From the NCBI GenBank assembly GCA_015847255.1, contig JADLZK010004662.1:806001-870000 (forward strand): a stretch of DNA of 64,000 nt, written 5' to 3'. Made by a program: the position numbers and the translations under genes. Under the pieces are notes generated by a model. That model searched no databases and was not told the origin of the DNA. It saw nothing but the letters and a program-made list of their open reading frames with translations. Position 1 is the first letter of the stretch. Each line of letters starts with the position of its first letter. The stretch is from Hyparrhenia diplandra. Taxonomy: Eukaryota > Streptophyta > Magnoliopsida > Poales > Poaceae. This document shows, piece after piece, positions 42,913-54,600 of the stretch.

Positions 42913-45900
42913 TCATAGTTGTTGTATGTTTGGGACTCTGGACCCCATCGCCTCCCACGATCCATTTGCTTTTCCCGCCACGACAATATGTCTATTTATG
43001 TTCTCCGCGTTCATGTAGTAGGCTACTTGTGCGGCATCCGATGCAAGCACCCACCGATCATCTTTGTACCGGACACTTTGAAGGTTCACGGTGGTTAGCC
43101 CAAAATCGCCCACTAGAATCGCCCTGTGCTTGACCCATCGGCAACTAAAAAACTGTTAGTACCGTAGGTTACCTCCATAGTCAAGTTCCCATATTTCTTC
43201 GACTTGTGCGAAGCATGTCATCTTCTCCTGTCCATTTGTTCTCGCCCTCATATCGAACACCGCTGTTACGTGATGCACTCTTCTTGTCCTTCTCTTTTGT
43301 GTGGAACCTGTACCCGTTGACATCATACCCCTTGCCACGTGGTGACCTCGCATGGACGGCCCCGACACAAGCTTCTTCACGCCTCTGCGTCATCTCCACG
43401 GGGAATGTTCTCGCTTTTGGAGCCTTTGGAGGAAAGTGTTCTTGTGTTCCTTCTCGCCCAATCCTTCGGGCCAGTTCTTGCGCTTCCTACTTGCACAGTG
43501 CACGGAGTTCTTTGAGGTGCTTTTAACGTATGTGTCCATGATCACCAAATGATGAAGGATCTTTGTAGTGAGCGTCTAGCACTTTTTCCCTATGTATGTC
43601 GGTGCGTGCTTTTCGCCCGCGCACTTTGTTGGCGTTTCTTAACGCAATCACTAAGAATAAATATTATCCTTAATGATAACGCCGAGAGAGCGTCGGGTGA
43701 TAGATAAATTGAATATTGCAAGGGTCAACCCGCAAAGCGCGACGGATCTATCATCGTAGCATTTCACCCGGGAGTATTCGGGTATCGTTCATTTATATTT
43801 TCCCATGGGAAGGCAGGTTTGGATTTAATATGATAATGATAGCCCACAATGTATGTATGGATAGCCACCAATCATGTACAGGGGGTAAGTGACAATAATA
43901 TTGGAGATAGTGGTGACACACACACTTCTTGAGCACTAGAAGGAATAAATAGGAAATAACAAGAAAGGGAAAATCTATGTTGAGTTGGCTATTCTAATAT
44001 CGCCAATGCGTCGGACTATAGTCTACATATGTCATTCATGGTTCATTGCGAGAGATGGGCTAAAGTGATGAGGAGATGCTGCGGCTGGTATATGCCACCC
44101 GGTGACACTTGATAAGACTCCAACCCGACACCGGACGTGGAGGAGTGCGAAGGACGAACAGAGCCGTCACCATCCGCCGCCTACCTCACTACCGTGGGAT
44201 GCCTAGGCATTTCTAGATGATTCTCTATAGACCTAAGCACCACGCTTACGTTTATAGAAAACTACCTAAACCCCCTAGGTACCCCCAACCCTACTGATCG
44301 ACATGGCAAGAGTAAAGGTAAACCCGAAGGTACACGGACCATCACCCGAGCTTAGTTCTACTACGTTCCAAGAACGATATATGATTCAATTAGCCTAAAG
44401 TTAGTCATGTTAAATTTCACATCATACTAACTATACTCTAGTTGGCACAATATGAATATAACATGAGGATAACTATACTCTAGTTCATATGCATTGTGAT
44501 ATAAATAATGAGACTTGAATAAAGGAAAGAACTTCATAGTAAATTACCAAAAAGATCCTTCCAAGGAGACAAGGCCTCCTTGAAGCTTTGCCTAACTCGA
44601 ATCCTACTACTAAACTAATGAAGTAGAGAGAGTAGAGCTCAAGGTAAGGATGTAACAATGTGTAATGTGTTGTGTGTGTGTGTGTGTGTAAGTGAGGGGG
44701 TGCCTCTCTTTATATAGTGGAGAGGAGAAGTGAATGGAGGGCTCTCCTTGCTTCGAGGTCTTCTTGGCGGAACGAACTTCGCACCGCATGCAACCGCCAG
44801 CGTGAAGACCCGGTCCAAACCGCTAGAGAAAGGGCGGCAAATTTTGGCAAAAATTTGCGCCGTCGCCCCCTACGCCGGCCCGGCCGGCCTCGGTTGAGCC
44901 TCCCGGCCCCGCCTTCTCCCCTGTTAGGCGCGTTTTATCCTTCAAATGTTCGGCCTATGATGGTGCATGGGTCAAATTGTGCACGGGGTTTGGTCCTCTT
45001 GATTGATCCACTCCTTGACATCTTTTTATTAAATATGCTTTTCTAATTTATTCGGCGACTTTGTACTGTTTCCACTCTTATACGCAAAAACATAATTTCT
45101 ACGAATACAAGTGGAACTAGGTTAGAAGTAAAGGTATATGTAACATAAGTTTGCTCCTTTCTCATGAATTGGATAAAGGTTGGCGGTATAATATACTCGA
45201 TAATGACCGCCAACACGCACCCCATGCCCGAGGTTCTTCCTTCATGTTGATGCTTTGGAAGCCCAATAGCCCTCCCATCTTTTATGTACTTCATACACCA
45301 GTTCACGGCCTCCCCGGCTTGTGTATGCCTCGATCATAGAGCCCCTGCGGGTAAGCGGTTATGATTGAATCGATTGAGGGTAGACATTATTAAACATTTC
45401 GATGGTCCACATCGCCTTTGTAGGTACACGGGTCCCAAATTGTTTTTATCCGATCAACCATGTGCATCATCGGGTGTGGCATAATGTCAAGAACGACGGC
45501 GGTGGGAAACACATCTCTATCCGGCACATTGTTTTCGCGATGAACTCTTTGGTATGAGCAAATCCGCTTTTGGCAATTACCTTACGGTTGCTTTGGTTAA
45601 AGAAGTATGACAACCTTGTGACCACCATCTTCACGTATTTTGGACGAATAGCTTTGATCACGGTTGGAAGGAACACCGTCAAAGATGATGTGAGCATCGC
45701 GGCGCGTTGAAGTTCGTCATTGTGAGGTCTTTCATGGATACCGGACTCTTGATGTTTGAAGAGAAACCCGCCGGTACCTTGATACCCCGAATCAACCGAC
45801 ACATAGGCAACTTCTCATCTCTCGTTAGGTTGTAGGCCGCACACGGGAGTTGGACTTTACCGTTCGGAAGCCGTGTAAGCGTGAATTTCCGATTCGGATG

Positions 45901-47339
45901 CCCATGTCAACAAGATCCCGACGTGACTTCACACCATCCTTCGTCTTGGTCTTGATATCCATCGGGGAGACCCGATCGTGCTTTCGAAGACATTTTTTCT
46001 CAAGGTGCATCCGATCGATCGCATGGGGTGTATGCCGTATCTTCAAGACTTTAGATACTTGAAGAAGATTGACTTCTTCTTGAAAGGAACGGGGAGGCGC
46101 CGTCCTCCAATTTATCCCTCTTTTCGCTTCTTTGTCTTGGAGGTGCCGTCTTCCCGATTAGTGTCTTTCTTCTTCTTCTTCTTTCCAAACTCGCACTCCA
46201 AGTCCTTCACCATGTCAAACACCTTCGGACCATAACTAGTCGGTGCGGTCTACGAGGTTTCGACTCGCCCTTGTTGTCAAAGTACATATTCATTTTGCAT
46301 CTCGTACCTATGCTTTACCGCAGAAGAAGAAGCGTCGTGTTCCATGTACACGTTTTTTTGGTGGATCCCTTCGGGTAAGTGGGAGCAGGTTTCTTCGATG
46401 CATGCTACAGGCCGGTCTTCCCTTTAATCTCGCCCGATAATGAAAACAGGCTGGGGGTAATCGGTGATGGCGACAAAGATGATGGCACGAAGAGTGAACT
46501 TCCGCTGCGATGCGCATCAACCATCGACCCCATCATCAAACAAGTACTGCGCATCTCCTCCATGAACGGCTCCGGGAATACATCTATATCGTTGCCGGGC
46601 TGCTTCGGTCTAGAAATGAGCATGGTGAGCAAAACATACCTGGGCTTTTTGACAAAGATGTGGAGGTAGATTGTACATGGTGAGGACGACCGCCACGTCT
46701 TTGTGTGTGCTGCTCAGGTCACCGAATGGGTTCATTCCGGTACTCAATGCGAACCGAACGTTCTCCCGGGCTCCTCTGCAAAGTCGGGGTAGGCGGCGTC
46801 GAAGTCTTTACCCGCTAGCATCCGAAGGGTGCCGTAGCTTCCGTCATCCTTACACGATCGCTAGATGCATGCCGGTCATGTGCTTAGCATCCTCGGGGGT
46901 TCCCATAGAGAGCCCCATGAGCGATGACCGGAAGGTACCACATTGACAGCGTGGACGTTTCTCTGGCGTGTAACCTTCCTCTTCCTCGTCCCGCGTTGAC
47001 ATGATCTTCTTTGCGGCCGCGACCGGTTTTCTTCGCCCCTTCTTCTTTTTTTCGCCCGCCCTGCTTCCTCATCGAGCTCTCATCGTCCACGACATCCGGC
47101 ATTCCGCTTGTATCGACTAGCGCCACAAAGGCGGACAACTGGTCAAATTCTCGTCTTGACGCCCGATATAGGATCTGATGGTTGGGGCAGGCATCGAACT
47201 TCTTCACTTTCATCGCCACTGGCCGGATCAACTTCTTAGCACGCGATAACGTATTAGCGGGGAACCTTGTTAGGCGTTGGATAACGTGGAGGCGAGGGTA
47301 ACTTACGAGCTCATTGAAGCTAGTGTCGAGACCAGCCAT
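42913..47339 (-). pseudogene. CACTA TNP2-type transposase gene (degraded, interrupted)
   Basis: Fragments from right to left match the TNP2 order. 47339-46884 has LSRAKKLIRPVAMKVKKFDA followed by CPNHQILYR. 46632-46405 has MLTMLISRPKQPGNDIDVFP, a hallmark of Transposase_21. 46046-45825 has KTKTKDGVKSRRDLVDMGIR. 45802-45467 has LSYFFNQSNRKVIAK and CRIEMCFPP (DUF4218 type). 45306-45240 has CMKYIKDGRAIGLPKHQHEG. 43399-42913 has GYDVNGYRFHTKEKDKKSA and GDFGLTTVNLQSVRYKDDRW (DUF4216 type). TNP2 proteins bind and cut the CACTA ends. Frames change between fragments. A non-coding insertion of about 1.5 kb (about 43560-45040) separates the last two domains. Confidence 0.85.
43560..45040. mobile_element. 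Unclassified insertion inside the TNP2 gene
   Basis: TNP2 homology stops near 45150 and resumes near 43530; the interval has no TNP2-like coding. It contains a phrase common in grass repeats (cacccgggagtattcgggtatcg near 43770), a (GT)n run at about 44672-44690, a TATA-like tttatatagtgg at about 44710, and a GC-rich patch before its right edge. The hexamer ACTTTG occurs near both edges (about 43624 and 45058), a possible but unproven TSD. It may be an LTR or other non-autonomous element. Confidence 0.4.
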
Positions 47340-48298
47340 GACGAGACTTCAACATCCAGCAAATTCAGGTTAAAACTCAGCGGCCGTGCAACCCTCCGAC
47401 CGTCTTTGTAAAGCGGATCAATTCTTTGCCGCGCTTCATCCGTTTAAAGTTCTCCAACCATCTCGGGCACCCAAAACGAATGTCGTCCTCATCGGTCGGT
47501 TGACCAAATCTTCAAAAAACCGGACATCCTCAGGGGCTGCGTCATAGGATTCTCCTGCTCGCCGTCCCCTCCACCACCACCACCGTCATCGTCGTCATCG
47601 TCGACATCGGCCGTGCTTTGAACAAATCTGATGGAATTGGACCGGCGGGTGGACTTTCCGGAAACCGGATCGGCCGGGGACTGCATGGTGCTTTGGATCG
47701 ACCGGTGGATCGAAGGGTGGAACTTCTTCGCCGTGAAAAGTCAGACCAAATAGTCAGCGACGAAGCCATGCATGATTAGGTGAGATCGCGACCACGATGT
47801 CGAGAACGCTTTCAGATTCTTGCATTTTGCGCGACGGACGATAATCGGCTCGCTGAATTATCTCGATGTGTCGCTTCGCTCGAAAGCAACAAACTTCTTC
47901 ACCTCATCATAGTATTCGTCATCAACCCTCTTCATCTCATACATCCAGTGGGCTCGGTGCCTCTCCATCCCTGATCCCCTGCTCTTCTAAAAGCTTAGTG
48001 CCGTTACATAGTACTCAAACCAAAAAAAAAAAAAGAGAAGAAGTTCCACCATAGATCTAGATCTAGAGAAAGGCAGTTTTTTCTCTCCTCCATGGATCTA
48101 GATCTAGAGAGGGGGGGGATGAAAAAGAGGGAAAGAAAGATCAAAAGAGGCATTTACCGACCAATTAGTGTCTTCTCCTCCCCCAAATCAAAGCCAAAAG
48201 ACCCAAATCAAAGTTTTTTGTCAAAATTTTGGTCAAAACCTCCCCCCACAAGTTGGAAGAGGAAGATCCGTAGAGGAAGAAGAAGGGGCGGCCGCCCA
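47340..48298. other. 5' region of the TNP2 gene
   Basis: Coding-like fragments (minus strand near 47400-47540, NFKRMKRGKELIRFTK) and leader sequence lie between the TATA box near 48300 and the recognisable transposase. No clear start codon can be chosen. A palindromic gatctagatctaga motif occurs twice near 48055 and 48095. Confidence 0.35.
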
Positions 48299-48299
48299 G

Positions 48300-48309
48300 A
48301 TTTTATAGG
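48300..48309 (-). promoter_or_regulatory. TATA box for the TNP2 gene
   Basis: On the minus strand this reads GCCTATAAAA and lies just inside the right subterminal repeats, the standard promoter position of CACTA elements. Confidence 0.6.
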
Positions 48310-48605
48310 CCTCGGCTTTTGCGTGGGCGGGCGCCCTAATTTGCCCGCCACGCAAAAGAAGGAGGACGCGTGGCGGCGCGCGCAACGCCCGCCCACCACG
48401 CTTAATATATTTTTGCGTGGCGGGCGCCGCTGCGCCCGCCACGTTAAGATCATCATTTGCGTGGCGGGCACGTTAAGGGCGCCCGCCACGTAAAGTGCGC
48501 GCCCCGCTGGAAGTGGCGAGGGCGGATCTTTTCCGTGGCGGGTGCAAATTGTGCCCGCCACGGAAAAGATATGGCCCCGCTCGTAAAATCGAATCGGTAC
48601 TAGTG

Positions 48606-50265
48606 GTGATGGAAAATGGCTAGACAAGGAGGATTTCAGCCATAGACCACGAGCCCTGACTCGATGTGATTGCACTGCATTACTTGATATTAGACTACAT
48701 AGATCTTGTGGAGTATGGTTCGTGAATAATTTTGTGGACGAGCATAACCATCGCCTAGCTATGCCTGATGAAGTTCCACTCCTATGGTCTCACTGGAAGA
48801 TTAAGGATTTCCATAGAAATGAGATCATGTCTCTGGAAGGTGCTGGAGTCGGTAAGCATGTCATAAGAGATGCTCTTCAATGCAGATATGGAGGATATGA
48901 CAAAGTTGGTATTGTTACTAAGGATATTTACAACTTTTGTTCTAAGAACAAGAGGTCAAGAATCACAGAAGGTGATGCAAGGACAGTTCTAGATCTCATG
49001 CTGAAGAGGAAGAATAGTAATCCAGATTTTTTTTATTATAAGGTCGATGATGACAATCGTCTGATGAGATTATTTTGGTGCAATACTCAATCTCGTATGG
49101 ACTACCAATCATTTGGTGACGTGGTCGTCTTTGACAGCACGTATCAGATGAAGAGGTATAAGATGCCATTTGTCCCATTCGTTGGGCTCAACCATCATCG
49201 CAACACAACTGTTTTTGGTTGTGGCATCATTTTGTGGTGAGCGCGCTGATTCGTATGTATGGGTGTTCCAAGCATTTCTGAAAGCAATGTGTCAGAAGAA
49301 ACCATAGTCAATAATTACTGATGGCGATTACTCCATGATTAAAGCTATTCGGCAAGTGCTTCCTGGTGTCAGTCATTGTATCTGTTCATGGCACGTAGAG
49401 AAAACTATTTTGAAGCATTTTGATAGCAGCTGCTTGGTGAAGTTCCGCAAAAATTTTGTATTATGCTAGTTCAGAAAAAATTTGAAGACAGATGGAATGC
49501 CTTTCTTTCCGAGTACGAGACTGCAAGAAATAGAGATTGGCTAGCAATGATGTACAAGAATAGAAAACTATGGGCTGCTGCTTTTCAATGTGACAAGTTT
49601 TTTCTAGGTATGAAAAGTAACCAGCAGAGAAGTGAAAGTTTCAATTCAAGTCTTCGCAGGCACATGGTCATATATATGTCGCTACTTGACTTGGTTGAGC
49701 ACTATGACAACTGCATATCGCGGCTTTGTGAAACTGTGGATGAATATGATTGCAGATGTTCACAGTCGCGGCTAGTGCCTTTAACTAAACACAGAGATTG
49801 AAGTGGCGTGTTCCCATTCATTTATGGCTGCTAACTTTTATATACTGAAACATGAATTATTGAAGATTAATGATTATCATATACAGGACAGGATTGTTGC
49901 TATGGATTCATCAAGATATTTTCTAGTACACAATGAGAAGAACAAATCAGTGTTTCTCGTGGAGATATAGGTGACACAATTCAATGTAGCTGCCGTAAGA
50001 TGGAACGTGATGGTCTCCCTTGCGCTCATATTTTTCATATATTGGATTATCTAAAAATATATGAAATACGAAAGTGCTGTAAGTTGTAACGACACCTGAA
50101 GAACGCCAAGGGTGGCCTTCCTTCCAAGCGCAAATGCAGTCTATATGTTTGGACCACGAAGAGATCAAGGTTCTGTGAACTTACTGTACTAGGTGCTGAA
50201 GCATTTGATGTTGCATCAAAGAATCATGAACAGTTCTGTTGTGTTAAGGACTACTTGGGGACCTC

Positions 50266-50298
<33 letters not shown>

Positions 50299-50540
50299 CA
50301 TGATAGAGCACGATGCTACAGAAGGCCAGAGCGCAGTTCATTTTAATTATCAAACTTGTCATACTAGATTCGGTTCAGTTTTTGATCCAATTGTTGCTGT
50401 CACCAAAGGTGCACCCAGGAAGAATAGCAATGTGCCAAAGAAACCGAACTTAGATGGTTTCTCCAAGAATAGGTATAAATCATTTGTCGAGAAAAGGCAA
50501 TATAAGTGCACTGTATGCAAGCAGTAGGGTCATAACAAGA
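48606..50540 (+). pseudogene. FAR1/FRS-type gene, 3' part (frameshifted)
   Basis: Resumes the FAR1 domain directly after the CACTA end (KWLDKEDFSHRPRALTRCDC; then FVDEHNHRL). It continues into the MULE transposase core: VVVFDSTYQMKRYKMPFVPF with the first catalytic Asp, then after a frameshift near 49235 IITDGDYSMIKAI, and HCICSWHVEKTIL. Next come DRWNAFLSEYE, a SWIM zinc finger (CSCRKMERDGLPCAHIF near 49985-50035), and a C-terminal zinc knuckle-like CTVCKQ/GHNKTTC. Stops or frameshifts occur near 49235, 49305, 49465, 49800 and 50090. A 26-base A run sits at about 50271-50296. The gene is dead even apart from the CACTA insertion. Confidence 0.85.
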
Positions 50541-52140
50541 CAACATGTGTCAAACAGCAAGTATATATGATTAATTGCATCTGCACAAGACACTGATGGC
50601 TCAGCTATCTGTGCTGTGTGCTTCTGTCTAATTTGAGGGTGAAAGTGACATTTTTTTACTTATTCGTCAGGTGCAACAAGGGTGTGGGTGTGACTGATTT
50701 ACATGGCAACTGAAATGTTGCCCAGATCCTACAAGTGGCCTTTGGGATCAGGGTTTGTCATTGGCCTGCTATTCTTGAAAGCATGGAGAAGTGATTATAT
50801 CTGCTTTGTCCTTTGGAGAACTACCAAGATCAATAATAATAATTCTGTTTTTGTCCTTTTGACTCTATTTTTTCGTTGAATTTGTTATCGGTCTTTGGAC
50901 TATTTTATTCGTTGAATTATGTAACATCATGAGTCGTAGTCGTCATAGTCATCTTGAATAACTAAGTGTGACCATGCATTAAAAAAAACGTCACATTTTG
51001 ATTGGATTTTTAGTTGCTGTTTAAGAAATGCGTTCAGAGTTTAGACAGCAGGTGCAAGAACAGCAGCCAATGCTGATGCAGATTTTATTTTTCTTCCCCA
51101 GAGGCTTGTGCTTCCATCCGCATTAGCATAGGAATTGTGAAATTAGAAGCATCAACACAATATAGACGCTATGCTGTGATTATCAGGTATGACGCATCAC
51201 AAACTTTAGATGCAATCCTAATTAAATGTATAATACATCCAGAAAACATGGATGGGTTGAATCAATATGGGTAGAATTAATATGCATGAAATTCTCTTGT
51301 GTCATCTCTGATTGAGTGCTCGTGCAAATGTGCAATTACATTCATTGCTGACAAGATGTCTGACCATTCACTGATTTCACAAACTGTTTTTATTTCCAAA
51401 CCTGAACATATTTTCGACGACACTGAACAAACACAAAACGCAAGCACACAGTAAGCTGATGGGACAAACCACAGGCTCTAATTTGTTCTCCAATTCCTGT
51501 TAACACATCAAGCTGATTGGACACATCAGAGGTTCTAATTTCTTCAGTGTATAGTAGCCCTGCTTCCCCAAGCCTTTCTTCTCGTCCAGCAGCAATAGCT
51601 TCTTTGCTTCTTTCAGCAAACAATATTCATAGTCTTCCTCACAAAAAAAAAGGGGCATCGATCTCCATCTGCCTGCAAAAGTTACAGACTTTGGGATCAC
51701 TTCAGGTTGCAAGCAAACACAAAATTCAAAATTAAAAAAAAAAAACACGGCCAACAAGGAGAGGCAAACCTGGCCTTTTGCGCCTACTGTACCAAGAAGA
51801 AGAGGAGCCATGATGGACGGCCGGCAGGTGAGAACGAGTTGGATAGGGAAAGGATACACCTTGACTGCGGCACTGACGGCTTGGCTTACAAGGGGAAGAC
51901 GACCAGGAGCCTGGAATGCGGAGCGCTCCAGGTCCGCGATTCAGGGCTTTATGTGTGGGTAATGAAGAGACATGGGCTCTATCTCAAGTATCTAAAAAAT
52001 CCAAATCCAAACAAACCCGATTACCGTCAAGGCGATCGATCAGGTATCTCAAACCACCGATCCGGAGATGCGTCGCTCAGCTGGAGGGCCTTTATGTGGA
52101 GGTAATGCAGAGACATGGATTCTGTCTGAACTATCGATAA
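50541..52140. other. Intergenic DNA downstream of the FAR1-like pseudogene
   Basis: AT-rich at first, mixed later. A minus-strand open frame (51859-51500) contains a somewhat protein-like stretch (EEDYEYCLLKEAKKLLLLDE), but I see no family match and cannot support a gene. Confidence 0.3.
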
Positions 52141-52149
52141 GATGCAAAC

Positions 52150-52262
52150 CGGAGGAAAGATTATATTACATCTAAACAAACCAGAAAAGATTGCATCTAA
52201 ACAAACCCGAGGAAAGATTACATCTAAACAAACCGGAGGAAAGATTACATCTAAACAAACTG
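52150..52262. repeat. Minisatellite, 27-bp unit x 4
   Basis: Copies of GGAAAGATTACATCTAAACA followed by AACCGGA, slightly degenerate, in tandem. Confidence 0.88.
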
Positions 52263-52427
52263 GCTGCCGTAAAAAATACGGAGACGTACTAATATATGAA
52301 GGTCCCTATATATATGAACGACATGCAAAACGTACCGCACGTAATCCACTCCAACCGTCGCTGACGGATCCGCCAACACCATCGCCGCCCCCTTCATCAT
52401 CCGCCGTCGCCGCCGGATCACAGCCGC

Positions 52428-52500
52428 CGGCGTGCAAGGAGCGGACAACTCGACGAACAGCCGCCGGCGTGCAAGGAGCGGACAACTCGACGAAACAGCA
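52428..52500. repeat. Tandem duplication, unit about 36 bp x 2
   Basis: The unit cgccggcgtgcaaggagcgg followed by acaactcgacgaa occurs twice in succession. Confidence 0.85.
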
Positions 52501-52559
52501 AGGAAGTTATGGAGGGAGGTAATTATCGATTTTTAATATCTGTTTTTCACTCTCTCTCT

Positions 52560-52925
52560 CTAATAAATTAATTGTTGAGTTCTTTATTATTCCATGGGGT
52601 AAATTAGACATGGATTCTTTAGATCTATTTTTGTACATGCGTAAGATCAGGATTAATCATTATTACTTGTGAAATTAATTGTTGAGTTCATTATTATTCC
52701 GTGGGGTAAATTAGATATTTTTGTGCATGCGTAAGATCAGGATTAATAATCATTATTACTTGTGAAATTAATTGTTCAGTTCATTATTATTCCGTGTTCT
52801 AAATTAGACATCGACAATTTAGATCTATTTTAGTGCATGCCGTAAGATCAGGATTAATCGTTATTACTTGTGAATGAAATTAATTGTTCAGTTCATTATT
52901 ATTCCGTGGGGTAAACTAGACATTG
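52560..52925. repeat. Tandem array, unit about 90-110 bp x 4
   Basis: Repeated blocks contain aattaattgttgagttc, attattattccgtgggg, taaattagac and gcatgcgtaagatcaggatt, with small indels between copies. Confidence 0.88.
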
Positions 52926-53139
52926 ATAATTAGTAGTACGTGCATGGATATTGGTGCACATACATGACTGAATTCCAATCATTTATTACATACATGAGTG
53001 AATAAGAGCTAGTATTATGGATACCCCGGCTCACCGGCTGCAAGAGCTCCAGATCATCTAAGCTAGTGGTGGACCCCACTGATCTTTAAAACTTTACTAT
53101 GATGTGAAAGAATCGGATTGGAGGAGCAGCTTAGTAATT

Positions 53140-54400
53140 TCTTCCGAAAAGAGGATGTCAGACAATTATAGATCGCTTGCTCGGTGGAGCGCTTCTGGCA
53201 TATATTGGATTTATTGGGCGTGACCAAAGAAAGAAATCATAGCTAATGGACTTGGGTGTATGCTAGTAGACTGGTTAAAATTCGTCCTGAGTCTTATTCA
53301 CTACTAACTAGAGCATTACGATGCAAAGTATGAGTGCTTTTAGACTTGGTGTAGGAAGGACATCTACGTTACTTATGATGATGTTGAAGATCTAACGGGG
53401 CTAGCAAAGGCATTTGTACACAACATACAACCTAATGAAGATATTATAATATATGAAATACCAAAAGATTTTGAATCCTCGTATGATAAACATGGGTCTA
53501 GAATTGAAAGCTTGGTTGAGGATATAAGGCTATATGACACAACTTGTGATGGTTTCATCAGGAGATTTATATTGATAATGCTCGGTACTGTATTAGCACC
53601 AGTTTCGCGTGACTATGTTCCTCTCTCATATTATGAGTTTGTAAGAGATACTAGAGAAATGAGAAGACTAGTTGGAAAATAGTCACCCTATACATGTTGA
53701 ATAATAAATAGCCTTTCTAAGTTTCAAAGGTGGTGGAAAAAGAAGTTGTTATCCTTCGCGACTGGCCATCTAGATAGTTAGTGTGAAGGATAAGAACTTG
53801 ATTCTTTTCCACCACCTTTGAACTTAGAAAGGCTATTCTTTAACATGTCTAGGGTGACCATGTTCCAACTAGTCTTCCTCATTTGTCTAGTATCTCTTAC
53901 AAACTCATAATATGTGAGAGGAACATAGCATGTCAAACTGGTGCAAATACAGTACCGAGCATTATCAATATAAATCTCCTAATGAAACCATCACCAGTTG
54001 TGTCATATAGCATTATACCCTCAACCAAGCTTTCAATTCTAAACCCATGTTTATCATACGAGGATTCAAAATCTTTTGGTATTTCATATATTGGCTTCAT
54101 TAGGTTGTATGATGTGTCCAAATGCCTTTGATAGCCCCATTAGATCTTCGACATCATCATAAGTAAAGTAGATGTCCCTTCCTACACCAAGTCTAAAGCA
54201 CTCATACTTTGCATCGTAATGCTCTAGTAAGTACCGAATAAGACTCGGATCTAATTTTAACCGGTCTAATGTGTAGCATACACCCAAGTCCATTAGTGAT
54301 TTCTTCCTTTTGGTCACGGTCCAAAAAATCCAATATGTCGGGGCCCACCGAAAGCAAGTTTATGTCACTATAATTGTCTGTCATTCTCTTTTGTGTATGC
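53140..54400. repeat. Large inverted repeat (arms about 600 bp, spacer about 25 bp)
   Basis: The left arm (about 53140-53757) and the reverse complement of the right arm (about 53782-54400) share long stretches, for example gatgcaaagtatgagtgctt, ccaaaagattttgaatcctc and tttgtaagagatactaga, and the inner ends around gttatccttcgc / gtgaaggataa. I estimate well over 80 percent identity. The spacer is cgactggccatctagatag plus a few bases. A transcript would fold into a long hairpin. Confidence 0.88.
53800..54320 (-). pseudogene. Unrecognised plant protein fragment in the right arm of the inverted repeat
   Basis: On the minus strand, open segments 54317-54084 and 54121-53933 read DLGVCYTLDRLKLDPSLIRY, CFRLGVGRDIYFTYDDVEDL and DKHGFRIESLVEGIMLYDT. 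Composition is normal and protein-like, and the two segments overlap in different frames, so a frameshift separates them. The style recalls N-terminal domains of plant transposon-related proteins with Ulp1 or plant-mobile-domain partners, but I cannot name it. The left arm carries the same sequence in the opposite orientation with more stops. Confidence 0.45.
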
Positions 54401-54600
54401 AATATCTTTATTGGGAGAAAGTTCGACTCGTTGATTTTGACTTGTTCTTGTAGTTATTATGCAGTATTTATTAGACCGAGGATATAACTAGGACCGTTGG
54501 CAACTAATTTACCCTCTTGGCCATTAGTTTAGTGGTTGACAGGTCAAAAACTAATGCTCGTGAATAGATTGTATCATTAGCTATTCAATACAAAGACCGA

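Larger units (their letters stand above)
36973..48605 (-). mobile_element. CACTA (En/Spm) element with TNP2-type and Ulp1-bearing genes, inserted in a FAR1-like gene
   Basis: Ends are CACTAGTACC...GGTACTAGTG, a perfect 10-bp terminal inverted repeat. The flanking 3 bases are GCG (36970-36972) and GTG (48606-48608), so the TSD is probably mutated at one base. Dense subterminal repeats of TTTGCGTGGCGGGC type lie in both orientations at about 36990-37215 and 48310-48560. Two degraded genes lie on the minus strand, so both read from the right end. Host coding sequence resumes across the gap, which independently confirms the ends. All reading frames are broken, so this copy is no longer autonomous. 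Confidence 0.92.

Noticed and set aside
51390..51859. Minus-strand gene fragment
   Set aside because: Some stretches look protein-like, but no family, start or splice structure could be supported.
52150..52925. CRISPR-like array
   Set aside because: Direct tandem repeats without unique spacers, in a plant genome; they are minisatellites.
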